Assembly: GCF_012952065.1 (NCBI RefSeq)
Contig: NZ_JABCJJ010000007.1
Coordinates: 62,001 to 126,000, forward strand
Direction of reading: 5' to 3'
Length of the DNA stretch: 64,000 bases
Source: Cellulomonas fimi
GTDB taxonomy: Bacteria; Actinomycetota; Actinomycetes; Actinomycetales; Cellulomonadaceae
This document shows positions 39,253 through 48,814 of this stretch, piece after piece. Positions within the stretch are counted from its first letter, which is position 1, and each line of letters opens with the position of its first letter. The notes below the pieces were generated by a model that was not told where the DNA came from, did no database searches, and was given only the letters and a program-made list of their open reading frames with translations. The translations under genes were made by a program, and so were the position numbers.

Positions 39253-40697
39253 CAGTGAGCTCCCTCGATCAGGTAGGGGGCGAGCCCGTGCCGACCGCCC
39301 TCGCGGCCGTGGCCGGACTCCTTGTACCCGCCGAACGGGCTGGTCGGGTCGAACCGGTTGAACGTGTTGGCCCAGACGACGCCGGCCCGGAGCTGGTCCG
39401 CCATCCACAGGATGCGCGAGCCCTTCTCCGTCCAGACCCCCGCGGAGAGCCCGTACGGCGTGTTGTTCGCCTTGGCGACGGCCTCCTGAGGCGTCCGGAA
39501 CGTCATGACGCTCAGGACCGGGCCGAAGATCTCCTCCCGCGCGATCTGGTGCGCCGCACTGACGTCCGTGAAGACGGTGGGCGCGAACCAGTAGCCGGTC
39601 GCCGGGATCTCGCACGCGGCGGTCCAGCGGGTCGCGCCCTCGGCGGTCCCGGCGTCGGCCAGGCGCGTGATGCGCTCGAGCTGCTGCGGCGAGTTGATCG
39701 CCCCGACGTCGGTGTTCTTGTCCATCGGGTCGCCGAGCCGCAGCGTGCCGAGCCGTGACTTGAGCCGCTCGACCACCTCCTCGGCCACCGACTCCTGCAC
39801 GAGCAGCCGTGACCCGGCGCAGCACACCTGGCCCTGGTTGAAGTAGATGCCGTTGACGATGCCCTCGATGGCCTGGTCGACCGGGGCGTCGTCGAACACG
39901 ATGTTCGCGGCCTTGCCGCCGAGCTCGAGCGTGGCGTGCTTGCGGGTACCCGCGAGCTCACGGGCGATCCGCTTGCCCACGGCGGTCGAGCCGGTGAACG
40001 CGATCTTGTCCACGCCGCGGTGCGTGACGAGCATCGAGCCGGTCTCGCGCGCGCCCGTGACGATGTTGACGACGCCCGGCGGCAGGTCGGCCTGGAGCAG
40101 AAGGTCGGCGAACAGCAGCGCGCTGAGCGGTGTCGTCTCGGCCGGCTTGAGCACCACGGTGTTGCCGGCGGCCAGTGCCGGGGCGATCTTCCACGCGAGC
40201 ATCAGCAGCGGGAAGTTCCACGGGATGACCTGGGCCGCGACGCCGTGCGGGCGCGGGTTCGGGCCGTAGCCCGCGTGGTCGAGCTTGTCGGCCCAGCCCG
40301 CGTAGTAGAAGAAGTGCGCGGCCGCCGTCGGGACGTCGACGTCGCGCGACTCGCGGATCGGCTTGCCGTTGTCGAGCGTCTCGAGCACGGCGAACTCGCG
40401 CGAGCGCTCGGCCAGCAGGCGAGCGATCCGGAACAGGTACTTCGCGCGCTCCCGGCCAGGCATCGGGCCCCACACCTCGGTGTGCGCGCGGCGGGCGGCC
40501 GCGACGGCGCGGTCGATGTCCGCCTGCCCCGCCTCGGAGACCTCGGCGAGGACCTCCTCGGTCGCGGGGTTGACGGTCTTGAACGTCGAGCCGTCGACGG
40601 GCTCGGTGAACTCGCCGTCGATGAACAGCCCGTACGAGGAGGCGATGTCGACGACCGCCCGGGACTCCGGGGCGGGCGCGTACTCGAAGGAAGGCAT
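39252..40697 (-). CDS. Aldehyde dehydrogenase of the deoC operon
   Basis: A 481-residue NAD(P)-dependent ALDH. It has PWNFPLLMLAWKIAPALAAGNTVVLKPAE, FTGSTAVGKRIA, LELGGKAANIVF (general-base Glu) and FNQGQVCCAGSRL (nucleophile Cys). FGPVLSV and PFGGYKESGHGREGG complete the family motifs. Its place directly after deoC suggests oxidation of the acetaldehyde released from deoxyribose 5-phosphate. A truncated second ALDH follows with TGATG overlap. Confidence 0.92.
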   Translation of the reverse strand: MPSFEYAPAPESRAVVDIASSYGLFIDGEFTEPVDGSTFKTVNPATEEVLAEVSEAGQADIDRAVAAARRAHTEVWGPMPGRERAKYLFRIARLLAERSREFAVLETLDNGKPIRESRDVDVPTAAAHFFYYAGWADKLDHAGYGPNPRPHGVAAQVIPWNFPLLMLAWKIAPALAAGNTVVLKPAETTPLSALLFADLLLQADLPPGVVNIVTGARETGSMLVTHRGVDKIAFTGSTAVGKRIARELAGTRKHATLELGGKAANIVFDDAPVDQAIEGIVNGIYFNQGQVCCAGSRLLVQESVAEEVVERLKSRLGTLRLGDPMDKNTDVGAINSPQQLERITRLADAGTAEGATRWTAACEIPATGYWFAPTVFTDVSAAHQIAREEIFGPVLSVMTFRTPQEAVAKANNTPYGLSAGVWTEKGSRILWMADQLRAGVVWANTFNRFDPTSPFGGYKESGHGREGGRHGLAPYLIEGAH

Positions 40698-40764
40698 CAG
40701 CTGGCTCTCTGCTCGGATCGGCTCGTCGGGGGCGGCTGGGGCGTCGGAGGCACGGTGGGGGGAG

Positions 40765-41793
40765 TCAGTCGACCGTCACGTAGTCCGGGCCGGAGTACCA
40801 GCCCGTGCGCATCTTCTCGCGCTGCAGCAGGACGTCGTTGAGCAGGCTCGACGCGCCGAACCGGAACCAGTCCGGGTCGAGCCAGTCCTCGCCCGCGACC
40901 TCGTTGACCGCGACCAGGTACTTGAGCGCGTCCTTGGCGGTCTTGATCCCGCCGGCCGGCTTGACGCCGACCTGGACGCCGGTGTCGCGGCGGAAGTCGC
41001 GGACCGCCTCGAGCATCACGACCGTCACGGGCAGCGTCGCCGCGGGGGCCACCTTGCCGGTGCTCGTCTTGATGAAGTCGGCGCCCGCGAGCATCGCGAG
41101 CCACGACGCCCGGCGCACGTTGTCGTAGGTCACGAGCTCGCCGGTCTCGAGGATGACCTTGAGGTGGGCGTCGCGCCCGCCGGCGTGGCACGCCTCGCGC
41201 GTCGCGACGATGTCCTCGTAGACCTTCGCGTAGCGCCCGGACAGGAACGCCCCGCGGTCGATCACCATGTCGATCTCGTCGGCGCCCGCGGCGACGGCGT
41301 CGGCCGTGTCGAGGAGACGGACGGCGCTGCTGGCACGCCCGGACGGGAACGCCGTCGAGACGGCGGCGACCTTGATGCCGGTGCCTGCCACCGCCTCCTT
41401 CGCCACGCCGACCATGTCGTTGTAGACGCAGACGGCCGCGACCGGCGGGCACGTCGGGTCGCCCGGGACCGGCTGACGCGCCTTCGCGGCGAGCGCCCGG
41501 ACCTTGCCCGGGGTGTCGGCGCCCTCGAGGGTCGTGAGGTCGATCATCCGGATCGCGAGGTCGAGCCCCCACGCCTTGGCGGTCGTCTTGATGGACCGCG
41601 TGCCGAGCTGCGCAGCGCGACCGTCCGCGCCGACCTTGTCGACGCCGGGGAGCCCGTGCAGGTAGCGGCGCAGCGACGCGTCGTCGAGCGTGGCGGCCCC
41701 GGTCACCGTGCGGGCGAGGTCGGCGATCTGCGCGCTGCCGCGGCCGGCAGGGACGAGGGCGTCGGCGTCGTGCGACGGGGCCGTGGTGGTCAT
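40765..41793 (-). CDS. deoC: Deoxyribose-phosphate aldolase
   Basis: A 342-residue class I aldolase that splits 2-deoxyribose 5-phosphate into glyceraldehyde 3-phosphate and acetaldehyde. The Schiff-base lysine is in ADFIKTSTGK; VGVKPAGGIKTAKDALKYL is the second active-site segment, and VCVYNDMV is the N-terminal motif. It is longer than E. coli DeoC by about 80 residues, mainly N-terminal. TAGGAT lies 6 nt before the ATG. It leads the deoC-ALDH-ALDH operon. Confidence 0.94.
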   Translation of the reverse strand: MTTTAPSHDADALVPAGRGSAQIADLARTVTGAATLDDASLRRYLHGLPGVDKVGADGRAAQLGTRSIKTTAKAWGLDLAIRMIDLTTLEGADTPGKVRALAAKARQPVPGDPTCPPVAAVCVYNDMVGVAKEAVAGTGIKVAAVSTAFPSGRASSAVRLLDTADAVAAGADEIDMVIDRGAFLSGRYAKVYEDIVATREACHAGGRDAHLKVILETGELVTYDNVRRASWLAMLAGADFIKTSTGKVAPAATLPVTVVMLEAVRDFRRDTGVQVGVKPAGGIKTAKDALKYLVAVNEVAGEDWLDPDWFRFGASSLLNDVLLQREKMRTGWYSGPDYVTVD

Positions 41794-41799
41794 CAGACG

Positions 41800-41805
41800 A
41801 TCCTA
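41800..41805 (-). promoter_or_regulatory. -10 box, leaderless deoC
   Basis: TAGGAT on the minus strand, 6 nt before ATG 41793. Confidence 0.6.
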
Positions 41806-41824
41806 ACGCCGTGGGGGAGAACCG

Positions 41825-43657
41825 TTACTGGTCGGTAGCACCGAGGCCGAGCGCCGTGCGGACGTCCGCCTTGACCGCCTCGAGGCGGCGCTTGGCGACG
41901 GTCCGCGCGTGGTCCACCGCGGCGTCGTCGGCGCCCGGCTCGAGCGGGACCACCACCTCGAGGTAGCACTTGACCTTCGGCTCGGTGCCGCTCGGGCGGA
42001 TGATCACGCGGGTGTCGTCGGCGGTCAGCAGGCGCAGCCCGTCGGTGGGCGGCAGGCCGTCGACGCCGTCGGCCAGGTCGACCACCTGGCTCACCGGGGA
42101 GCCGGCGAGGGTCGAAGGCGGGTCCTGCCGGGCGCGTGCCATCGTCGCGGGGATCTGGCCCAGGTCGGTGAAGCGGGCCGAGAGCTGGTCGGTCAGGTGC
42201 AGCCCGTGCTCGCGCGCGAGGTCGTCGAGGGCGTCGATCAGCGTGCGACCCGCGGACTTCAGCCCCGCTGCCAGCTCGGCGACGCGGAGCGCGGCCGTCA
42301 TGCCGTCCTTGTCCCGCACGTGCCCCGGGTCGACGCAGTAGCCGAGCGCCTCCTCGTAGCCGTACAGCAGGCCGTCGACGCGCGAGATCCACTTGAAGCC
42401 CGTGAGGGTCGTCGCGTGGTCGAGCCCGTGGGCGGCGGCGATCCGGCCGAGCAGCCGGGACGAGACGACCGAGCTCGCGAGCACCGGGGCGCCGCCCGGG
42501 CCCGCCGCCGCGGGTCGCGCGTGCTCCGCGAGGTAGGCACCGAGCAGCGCCCCGACCTCGTCGCCGTGCAGCATGCGCCAGCCCTCGGCGCCCGCGGTGT
42601 CCGGGCCGCGGTGCGAGCGCGCGCGCAGGTCCTTGACGGCGACGGCGCAGCGGTCGGCATCGGGGTCGTTCGCGATGACGAGGTCCGCGCCCGTGTCCGC
42701 GGCGAGGCCCAGGGCGAGGTCCATCGCGCCCGGCTCCTCGGGGTTCGGGAAGGCGACGCTCGGGAAGTCGGGGTCGGGGTCCGCCTGCTCGGGCACCGCG
42801 TACACGTCCGTGAAGCCGGCCTCCCGCAGCACGCGCTCGGCGACCACGCCGCCGACGCCGTGCAGCGACGTGAGGACGATCCGCAGGTCGCGCGGACCGG
42901 CCGGGTCCGCCAGCCCGACAGCCGTCGCGACGTAGTCGTCGACGACCTCCTGGCCGAGCATCGTCCACCCCGCCGTCACCCGGGGGACCGAGGCCACCGA
43001 GCGCACGGCGGCGATCGACGCCGCGATCTCGGCGTCGGCGGGTGGCACGATCTGGGCGCCCTGGCCCGCGCCCGTCACGACCCGGCCGCCGAGGTAGACC
43101 TTGTAGCCGTTGTCCTGCGGCGGGTTGTGGCTCGCGGTGACCATGACGCCCGCGTCGGCGTCGAGCCGCCGGACCGCGAAGGCCAGCACCGGCGTCGGCA
43201 GCGGGCCGGGCAGCACGAGCGCCTCGATGCCGGCGCCCACCAGGACCGCCGCCGTGTCCTGCGCGAACGCCGCCGAGTTGTGCCGGGCGTCGTAGCCGAC
43301 GACGACGCGCGGGATCGCCTCTCCCAGCGCGCCGCGCAGATGGGCGGCCAGGCCGGCGGCGGCCCGGATGACCACCGCGCGGTTCATCCGGTGCGGGCCG
43401 CCGCCGAGGGCGCCGCGCAGGCCCGCGGTGCCGAACTCGAGCGGGCCCTGGAAGCGGTCTGCGAGCTCCCGGCGGGCCGACGCCACGCGGGTGCGCTCGG
43501 CACGCGCGGCCGGGGCGTCGCCGTCGGGCACCGAGTCCTCCGCGTCGGCGAGGAGGCGCTCGAGCTCCGCGGCCGTCACGGGATCGGGGTCGTCCGCGAT
43601 CCAGGCGCGGACCTCGTCGGCGAGCGCGAACGGCCCGGCAGTGGGGTGCGCGGTCAT
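41825..43657 (-). CDS. pmmB: Phosphohexomutase / phosphopentomutase (PmmB type)
   Basis: A 610-residue alpha-D-phosphohexomutase. It shows [18 protein letters not shown], the phosphoserine loop [19 protein letters not shown], the metal loop [13 protein letters not shown], the sugar loop [10 protein letters not shown] and the phosphate-binding [12 protein letters not shown]. It is called phosphomannomutase by homology to PmmB (Rv3308). In this operon a ribose/deoxyribose 1- to 5-phosphate mutase role linking PNP/DeoA to DeoC is equally plausible. ATG 43657 overlaps the PNP stop and GGAGGAT lies 5 nt upstream. Confidence 0.88.
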   Translation of the reverse strand: MTAHPTAGPFALADEVRAWIADDPDPVTAAELERLLADAEDSVPDGDAPAARAERTRVASARRELADRFQGPLEFGTAGLRGALGGGPHRMNRAVVIRAAAGLAAHLRGALGEAIPRVVVGYDARHNSAAFAQDTAAVLVGAGIEALVLPGPLPTPVLAFAVRRLDADAGVMVTASHNPPQDNGYKVYLGGRVVTGAGQGAQIVPPADAEIAASIAAVRSVASVPRVTAGWTMLGQEVVDDYVATAVGLADPAGPRDLRIVLTSLHGVGGVVAERVLREAGFTDVYAVPEQADPDPDFPSVAFPNPEEPGAMDLALGLAADTGADLVIANDPDADRCAVAVKDLRARSHRGPDTAGAEGWRMLHGDEVGALLGAYLAEHARPAAAGPGGAPVLASSVVSSRLLGRIAAAHGLDHATTLTGFKWISRVDGLLYGYEEALGYCVDPGHVRDKDGMTAALRVAELAAGLKSAGRTLIDALDDLAREHGLHLTDQLSARFTDLGQIPATMARARQDPPSTLAGSPVSQVVDLADGVDGLPPTDGLRLLTADDTRVIIRPSGTEPKVKCYLEVVVPLEPGADDAAVDHARTVAKRRLEAVKADVRTALGLGATDQ

Positions 43658-44502
43658 CGGATCCTCCGGATGATGTCGGCGAGCAGGGCGCTGATCCGCG
43701 GGCCGGCCGCCTGGCCGGCCTCGAGCACCTCGGCGTGCGAGAGCGGCTCGGCGCTGATCCCGGCAGCGAGGTTGGTCACGAGCGAGATCCCGAGCACCTC
43801 GAGACCCGCGTGCCGCGCGGCGATCGCCTCGAGCGTCGTCGACATGCCCACGAGGTCGCCACCCAGACGCCCGGCCATGCGGACCTCGGCCGGCGTCTCG
43901 TAGTGCGGTCCCCGGAACTGGACGTACACGCCCTCGTCGAGCGTCGGGTCCACCTCGCGCGCGAGGCTCCGCAGGCGGCTCGAGTAGAGGTCGGTGAGGT
44001 CGACGAACGTCGCGCCCTCGAGCGGCGACGTCGCCGTGAGGTTGAGGTGGTCGCTGATCAGGACGGGCGTGCCCGGGCCCCACGCCGGGTCGAGGCCCCC
44101 GCAGCCGTTGGTGAGGACGACGGCGGTCGCCCCGGCGGCGGCCGCTGTGCGCACCCCGTGGACGACCCGCCGGACCCCGCGGCCCTCGTACAGGTGCGTG
44201 CGCGAGCCGAGCACGAGCGCGTGCCGGTCGGTCCCGGTGATGCGGACGGACCTCGTCAGGGCGCTGTGACCCGCGACCGCGGGGGCGAAGAACCCGGGGA
44301 TCTCGTGGGTCGGGACCTCGGCGACCGTCTCGCCGACCAGGTCGGCCGCACCGCCCCAGCCCGAGCCCAGGACGAGCAGGACGTCGTGGCGGGGGATGCC
44401 CGTGACCTCGGCCAGGTGGGCGGCGGCGCTGCGGGCGACGTCGAACGGATCCACCGCCGGGTCGTCGAGCGAGAGGGTGGCGTGGTCCGTCGTCGGGCTC
44501 AT
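43654..44502 (-). CDS. deoD: Purine nucleoside phosphorylase
   Basis: A 282-residue trimeric-type (class II) PNP that phosphorolyses inosine and guanosine. [13 protein letters not shown] and [16 protein letters not shown] form the phosphate site. [20 protein letters not shown] and [20 protein letters not shown] with [19 protein letters not shown] complete the active site; [18 protein letters not shown] is near the end. It corresponds to Rv3307 (deoD/punA). Translation of pmmB is coupled to it by ATGA. Confidence 0.93.
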   Translation of the reverse strand: MSPTTDHATLSLDDPAVDPFDVARSAAAHLAEVTGIPRHDVLLVLGSGWGGAADLVGETVAEVPTHEIPGFFAPAVAGHSALTRSVRITGTDRHALVLGSRTHLYEGRGVRRVVHGVRTAAAAGATAVVLTNGCGGLDPAWGPGTPVLISDHLNLTATSPLEGATFVDLTDLYSSRLRSLAREVDPTLDEGVYVQFRGPHYETPAEVRMAGRLGGDLVGMSTTLEAIAARHAGLEVLGISLVTNLAAGISAEPLSHAEVLEAGQAAGPRISALLADIIRRIR

Positions 44503-44508
44503 GGCAGG

Positions 44509-44514
44509 AGGCTA
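44509..44514 (-). promoter_or_regulatory. -10 box, leaderless PNP gene
   Basis: TAGCCT on the minus strand, 6 nt before ATG 44502. Confidence 0.6.
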
Positions 44515-44532
44515 TCGGCCGAGGTGGGGCAG

Positions 44533-44568
44533 GGGCAGGCGGGCGGGCAGGCGGGCGGGCAGGCGGGG
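44533..44568. repeat. Three tandem 12-bp G-rich repeats between PNP and lpdA
   Basis: GGGCAGGCGGGC occurs at 44533, 44545 and 44557 (last base changed), followed by degenerate GGGCAGG units to about 44595. The G-runs on the plus strand could form a G-quadruplex in the divergent promoter region. Confidence 0.85.
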
Positions 44569-44624
44569 CGCGGGCAGGCCGGGCATGGGCAGGGCGCAGC
44601 GGGGCACCTCCCGTGGCGTGCGGG

Positions 44625-44630
44625 CATGAT
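44625..44630 (+). promoter_or_regulatory. Relaxed -10 box, leaderless lpdA
   Basis: CATGAT then 7 nt then GTG 44638. This favours the GTG over the in-frame ATG at 44626. Confidence 0.4.
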
Positions 44631-44637
44631 GGTCGCC

Positions 44638-46074
44638 GTGAGCACCGAGGCGCAGGACCTGCAGCAGACCCGTGTCGTCGTCGTCGGCGGGGGCCCGGGC
44701 GGCTACGAGGCGGCACTCGTGGCGCGGCGCCGCGGGGCCGACGTGACGGTCGTCGAGCGGGCCGGGATGGGCGGGGCCGCGGTCCTCACGGACGTCGTGC
44801 CGTCCAAGACGCTCATCGCGACGGCCGAGTGGATGACGTTGTTCGAGCACGCGCCCGAGCTCGGCATCCGGCCGGCGGGTGACGCGCGGACCATGGTCGA
44901 GGGCGAGTCGGCGGCCGTCCAGGTCGACCTCGACGTCGTCAACGCGCGCGTGCTGTCGCTCGCGGCCGCGCAGTCGGCCGACATCCGCGCGCGGATCGAG
45001 CGCGAGGACATCACGATCCTCGTCGGCACCGGCCGTCTCGACGGCCCGCAGCGTGTCGTCGTCGAGGACGAGGACGGCGGCACGACGACGCTCGACGCCG
45101 ACGTCGTCCTCGTCGCCACGGGCGCGACCCCGCGCGTGCTCCCCGACGCCCAGCCCGACGGCGAGCGCATCCTCACCTGGACCCAGCTGTACGGGCTCAA
45201 GGAGCTGCCCGAGCGGCTGGTCGTCGTGGGCTCCGGGGTCACGGGCGCCGAGTTCGCGAACGCGTACAACGCCCTGGGCGCCGAGGTCGTGCTGGTGTCG
45301 AGCCGCGACCGTGTGCTGCCCGGCGAGGACCCGGATGCGGCCGCCCTCATCGAGGACGTGTTCCGCGCGCGCGGAATGACGGTCCTGTCGCGCTCGCGGG
45401 CGCAGGCGGCCGTCCGGACCGAGGACGGCGTGGAGGTCACCCTCGCCGACGGCCGTGTCGTCAGCGGCTCGCACGTGCTCATGGCGGTCGGGTCCACCCC
45501 CAGCACGGCCGGGCTCGGGCTCGAGGAGGCCGGGGTGCGGCTCGGGCCGAGCGGGCACATCAAGGTCGACAAGGTCTCCCGGACGTCGGCGCGCGGTGTG
45601 TACGCGGCGGGCGACTGCACGGGCGTGCTGCCGCTCGCGTCCGTCGCGGCGATGCAGGGGCGGATCGCGATGGCGCACGCGCTCGGCGACGCGGTCATCC
45701 CGCTCGACCCCAAGGCGGTGTCGGCGACCATCTTCACGGCGCCCGAGATCGCGACGGTCGGGTACGACGAGGACCAGCTCAAGGCCGTCGGCACGGCGTA
45801 CCTCGTGCGGACCCTCCCGCTGCGGGGCAACCCGCGCGCCAAGATGCTCGGCCTGCGGGAGGGGTTCGTGAAGCTCTACGCGCACTCGGTGACCGGGGTG
45901 CTGCTGGGCGGGGTCGTGGTGTCGCACCGGGCGAGCGAGCTGATCTTCCCGATCACGCTCGCGTTCGCGCGCCGGCTGACCGCCGACGAGGTGGCCGAGT
46001 CGTTCACCGTCTACCCCTCGATGTCGGGGACGGTCGCCGAGGTCGCGCGGATGCTGCACCAGAACCGCGCCTGA
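44638..46074 (+). CDS. lpdA: Flavoprotein NAD(P)H quinone reductase LpdA
   Basis: A 478-residue two-dinucleotide-binding flavoprotein of the lipoamide dehydrogenase family. It has VVVVGGGPGGYEAALVARRRG, the NAD fold VVVGSGVTGAEFANAYNALG and YAAGDCTGVLPLASVAAMQGR. The redox-disulfide segment GGTCLNVGCIPSK is replaced by GGAAVLTDVVPSK, with neither cysteine, so it cannot be a lipoamide dehydrogenase. This matches Rv3303c LpdA, a quinone reductase. ATG codons at 44626 and 44629 are alternative starts. Confidence 0.9.
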   Translation: MSTEAQDLQQTRVVVVGGGPGGYEAALVARRRGADVTVVERAGMGGAAVLTDVVPSKTLIATAEWMTLFEHAPELGIRPAGDARTMVEGESAAVQVDLDVVNARVLSLAAAQSADIRARIEREDITILVGTGRLDGPQRVVVEDEDGGTTTLDADVVLVATGATPRVLPDAQPDGERILTWTQLYGLKELPERLVVVGSGVTGAEFANAYNALGAEVVLVSSRDRVLPGEDPDAAALIEDVFRARGMTVLSRSRAQAAVRTEDGVEVTLADGRVVSGSHVLMAVGSTPSTAGLGLEEAGVRLGPSGHIKVDKVSRTSARGVYAAGDCTGVLPLASVAAMQGRIAMAHALGDAVIPLDPKAVSATIFTAPEIATVGYDEDQLKAVGTAYLVRTLPLRGNPRAKMLGLREGFVKLYAHSVTGVLLGGVVVSHRASELIFPITLAFARRLTADEVAESFTVYPSMSGTVAEVARMLHQNRA

Positions 46075-46104
46075 CGGCGGCGGCCGGGCGGCGGGCGCTC
46101 GGTA

Positions 46105-48264
46105 TCAGCGGGCCGCGCGCAGCGTCGCGAGGATCGGCAGGTGGTCCGAGAACGGGACGTCGAGCACCTCGACGTCGGCCGGCTCGAGGCCGCGCGTGAA
46201 CACCCAGTCGATGCGGCGGTCGGGCGCGCGGCTCGGGAACGTCAGGGCGCCCGGGTCACCCGCGACGTCGACGGCGCTCTCGAAGCCGGCGTCCTGCATG
46301 CGGGCGATCTCGGGCCACCCGGGCTCGGCGTTGTAGTCGCCCGCGACGACGGCGGGGACGTCGACCGCGCGGGGCCCGGCGGCCGCCGACGCCCGGAGCA
46401 GCACGTCGAGCTGCTCGAGCCGGGTGGGTGTGTTGCTGTCGCGGTGCTGCAGGTGGACGGACGTGAGGCGGACCGGCGAGCCGTCGTCGAGCTCGACCGT
46501 CGCCGAGACCGCCGAGCGCCACTGGGGACCGTCGCCGTACGGCAGCCGCTGCGCCACGACGTCGTCGAGCGCGTAGCGCGACAGGATCGCGTTGCCGAAC
46601 TGGCGGTCGGCCGCCGGGGCGAACACGTACGGCATGCCGAGCCGCTCCGACAGCCACGTCGCCATCTCCGCCCCGCCCCCCATGACCCAGCCGCGCGACA
46701 CCTCCTGGAGCGCGACGACGTCCGCCTCGCTCGCCTCGATGACGCGCGCGACCTCCTCGAGCTCGACGGCCGGGTCGCCCGAGACCCCGTAGTGCAGGTT
46801 CCAGCTGAGCAGCCGCAGGCTCGTCCCGGGCGCCCGCTCGGCAGCGCGCGGCGTGGCGTCCGGCGCGACGAGGCCGGGGACGGCCCAGACCAGCACGACG
46901 AGCGCGGCGACGGGTCCGACGACGTCGCGGGAGCTCGCGGGGAGCCGCTCGGCCGCCTCCGGTGACCGGTGCACGCCCCCCGCGACCCCGAGCGCCGCGG
47001 CGGCCGCGACCATCACGAGCGCGTTCGGGAAGCCCAGCGGGACGTCGTAGTCGAGCTGGTAGGCGAGCAGCGGCAGGATCACCGCGAGCCCGGTGACGGA
47101 CGCGGTCAGGGCCGTCCGTCCGACCGGGGGCGCGGGCGCGGACCCGTGGTCGGCGTCGGGCCGGGACGTGGCGCGCGCCGCGTCCACCGCGACGGCGTCG
47201 CCCGTCGGGCGCGGGGACCGCAGCGCCGTCGCGAGCACCACCGGCGCGCTCGCGAGCGCGACGAGCAGCGAGACGACCCGCAGCGGCTGCGCGCCCCAGA
47301 ACACGCCGCCGACCGCGACCGGGAGGAGGAGCGCGGGCACCCACGCCCGCCGTAGCAGCGCGTCGGCCGCGCGCGGGACCAGGGCCACCACGGCCGCGGC
47401 GGCGATCCCGAGCAGCAGCCACAGGACGGTGAGGTCCGCCTGCGCCGCCTGGGACGTCGCGAAGGCGTGGTTGCCGAGCGCCATGGCGGCGAGCGACAGG
47501 AAGGGCCCGAGCGCCCAGAGCCGGGCGGGTCGGCCCGCCGCGTCCGGAGCAGCCGGGTCGGGCTCGACCTGGCGGGCGGCCGTGGCCGCGAGGAGCGCGA
47601 GCGCGACCGCGGCGCCGACCAGCACCACCGTGACGCCCCACCCGACGACGTCGCGGCGCCACACGGCGTCCCACGTGCCGAGCGCGCTCTGGAGCGCCAC
47701 CTGCAGCCCGACGCCGATCGTCACGCCCGTCGCGGCGAGCAACCCGCCGGTGCCGCCGCCCGAGGCGGGTCGACGAAGGACAGCCGCGCACGCGAGCACC
47801 AGGACGGCGATCGCGGCCGCGACCCCGACCAGGCCCGCCACGACCCGGGCACCGCCGTCGAGCGCCTGGACGGCCACCCGCACCACGGCGAGCACACCGA
47901 CCCCGATCGGTGTGACGCTGCCGAGCAGCACGTCCGGGGCGCGGCCCGTGGGTCCCGGCTCCGACCGGCTCCCCCGTCGGGCCACCACGACGAGCGCGGC
48001 GGCGACGAGGCCGGGCAGGGCGTACGTGACCAGGGCCGTGACGGCGGCGCTCACGACCCCGGCGCTGAACGCGCGGTCGAGGAGCGGCCCGCTCGCCCGC
48101 ACGAGCTCGAGGGTGAGAGCCGTGAGCAGCGTCAGGAGCGCGACCTGCACGGTCGCGGCCCGCGCGTAGGGCGCACGGGTCCGCGGTGTGCGGCCGCCGC
48201 GGCGGCTCCGCCGGTCAGCCGGTGCGGCGGGGGCGGGCGGGAACGGGTGCGGCGTCGTCGGCAC
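46105..48264 (-). CDS. Membrane-anchored endonuclease/exonuclease/phosphatase (EEP) protein
   Basis: 719 residues. The N-terminal 460 residues hold about 12 hydrophobic helices with an Arg/Pro-rich start. The C-terminal 240 residues are an EEP domain: LRLLSWNLHYGVSG, VVALQEVSRGW (metal Glu), LTSVHLQHRDSNTPTR, VVAGDYNAEPGWPE and the terminal FSDHLPILATL. The EEP fold hydrolyses phosphodiesters of nucleic acids, sphingomyelin or phosphoinositides; here the active site would be held at the membrane. The substrate is unknown. GTG 48264 is preferred over TTG 48273 because TAGGTT lies 7 nt before it. Confidence 0.8.
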   Translation of the reverse strand: MPTTPHPFPPAPAAPADRRSRRGGRTPRTRAPYARAATVQVALLTLLTALTLELVRASGPLLDRAFSAGVVSAAVTALVTYALPGLVAAALVVVARRGSRSEPGPTGRAPDVLLGSVTPIGVGVLAVVRVAVQALDGGARVVAGLVGVAAAIAVLVLACAAVLRRPASGGGTGGLLAATGVTIGVGLQVALQSALGTWDAVWRRDVVGWGVTVVLVGAAVALALLAATAARQVEPDPAAPDAAGRPARLWALGPFLSLAAMALGNHAFATSQAAQADLTVLWLLLGIAAAAVVALVPRAADALLRRAWVPALLLPVAVGGVFWGAQPLRVVSLLVALASAPVVLATALRSPRPTGDAVAVDAARATSRPDADHGSAPAPPVGRTALTASVTGLAVILPLLAYQLDYDVPLGFPNALVMVAAAAALGVAGGVHRSPEAAERLPASSRDVVGPVAALVVLVWAVPGLVAPDATPRAAERAPGTSLRLLSWNLHYGVSGDPAVELEEVARVIEASEADVVALQEVSRGWVMGGGAEMATWLSERLGMPYVFAPAADRQFGNAILSRYALDDVVAQRLPYGDGPQWRSAVSATVELDDGSPVRLTSVHLQHRDSNTPTRLEQLDVLLRASAAAGPRAVDVPAVVAGDYNAEPGWPEIARMQDAGFESAVDVAGDPGALTFPSRAPDRRIDWVFTRGLEPADVEVLDVPFSDHLPILATLRAAR

Positions 48265-48269
48265 GCACG

Positions 48270-48806
48270 TCAACCTACCGGCGGCGGGGGCGGCGGTACC
48301 GGGGTCGCGGCTGCGCGGCGGAGCCGGACGTCACGCACGGCCGCCTCGACCTCGATCGTCGCGTCGTGGAGGACGAAGCCGGCCACCGTGACGCCCTGGA
48401 CCCGCAGGTCCGCGGCGGCCTGGAGGTCCACGACGGCGACCGGGTCGCCATCGGGGCCGGACTGCACGAGGAGGAGCCCGGGCGGGATGTCACGCGCGCG
48501 CAGCGTCGAGTTGATGAGGCCGGTGAGGTGGTTGATCAGCCGGTGGACCGGCAAGGACCCGGCGTGGACGGCGAGCTCGAACGTCGCGCGGCCCTCGCGG
48601 AAGCCCGCGAACGTCGCGTCGACGGTGACCACCGGCGTGATCGCCGCGATCGCGCGGACGGCGAAGGGGGCCGCCGGCACGTCGCGGAGGTCCACGTCGA
48701 CGCGCACCCGCGCACCCGTGCAGCTGACACCCCGGACGGGCGGTGGCGGGGGAGCACCCTGCAGCGCGAGCTCGAGGGCCTCCGGGAACGGCAGGGTCAG
48801 GTGCAC
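48270..48806 (-). CDS. Conserved-looking protein, unknown function
   Basis: A 178-residue soluble protein starting at GTG 48806, preceded by TGAGGAG with a 5-nt spacer. It is rich in beta-type repeats (VRVDVDLRDVPAAPFAVRAI, VVTVDATFAGFREG, ATIEVEAAVRDVRLRR) and ends in a proline run. The alternating hydrophobic strands resemble lipid-binding LmeA/DUF2993-like proteins, but I cannot support that assignment. It lies 8 bp after the NUDIX gene and its end overlaps the promoter of the EEP gene. Confidence 0.65.
   Translation of the reverse strand: MHLTLPFPEALELALQGAPPPPPVRGVSCTGARVRVDVDLRDVPAAPFAVRAIAAITPVVTVDATFAGFREGRATFELAVHAGSLPVHRLINHLTGLINSTLRARDIPPGLLLVQSGPDGDPVAVVDLQAAADLRVQGVTVAGFVLHDATIEVEAAVRDVRLRRAAATPVPPPPPPVG
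48272..48277 (-). promoter_or_regulatory. -10 box, leaderless EEP gene
   Basis: TAGGTT on the minus strand, 7 nt before GTG 48264, at the end of the upstream coding region. Confidence 0.5.
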
Positions 48807-48814
48807 GGCACTCC

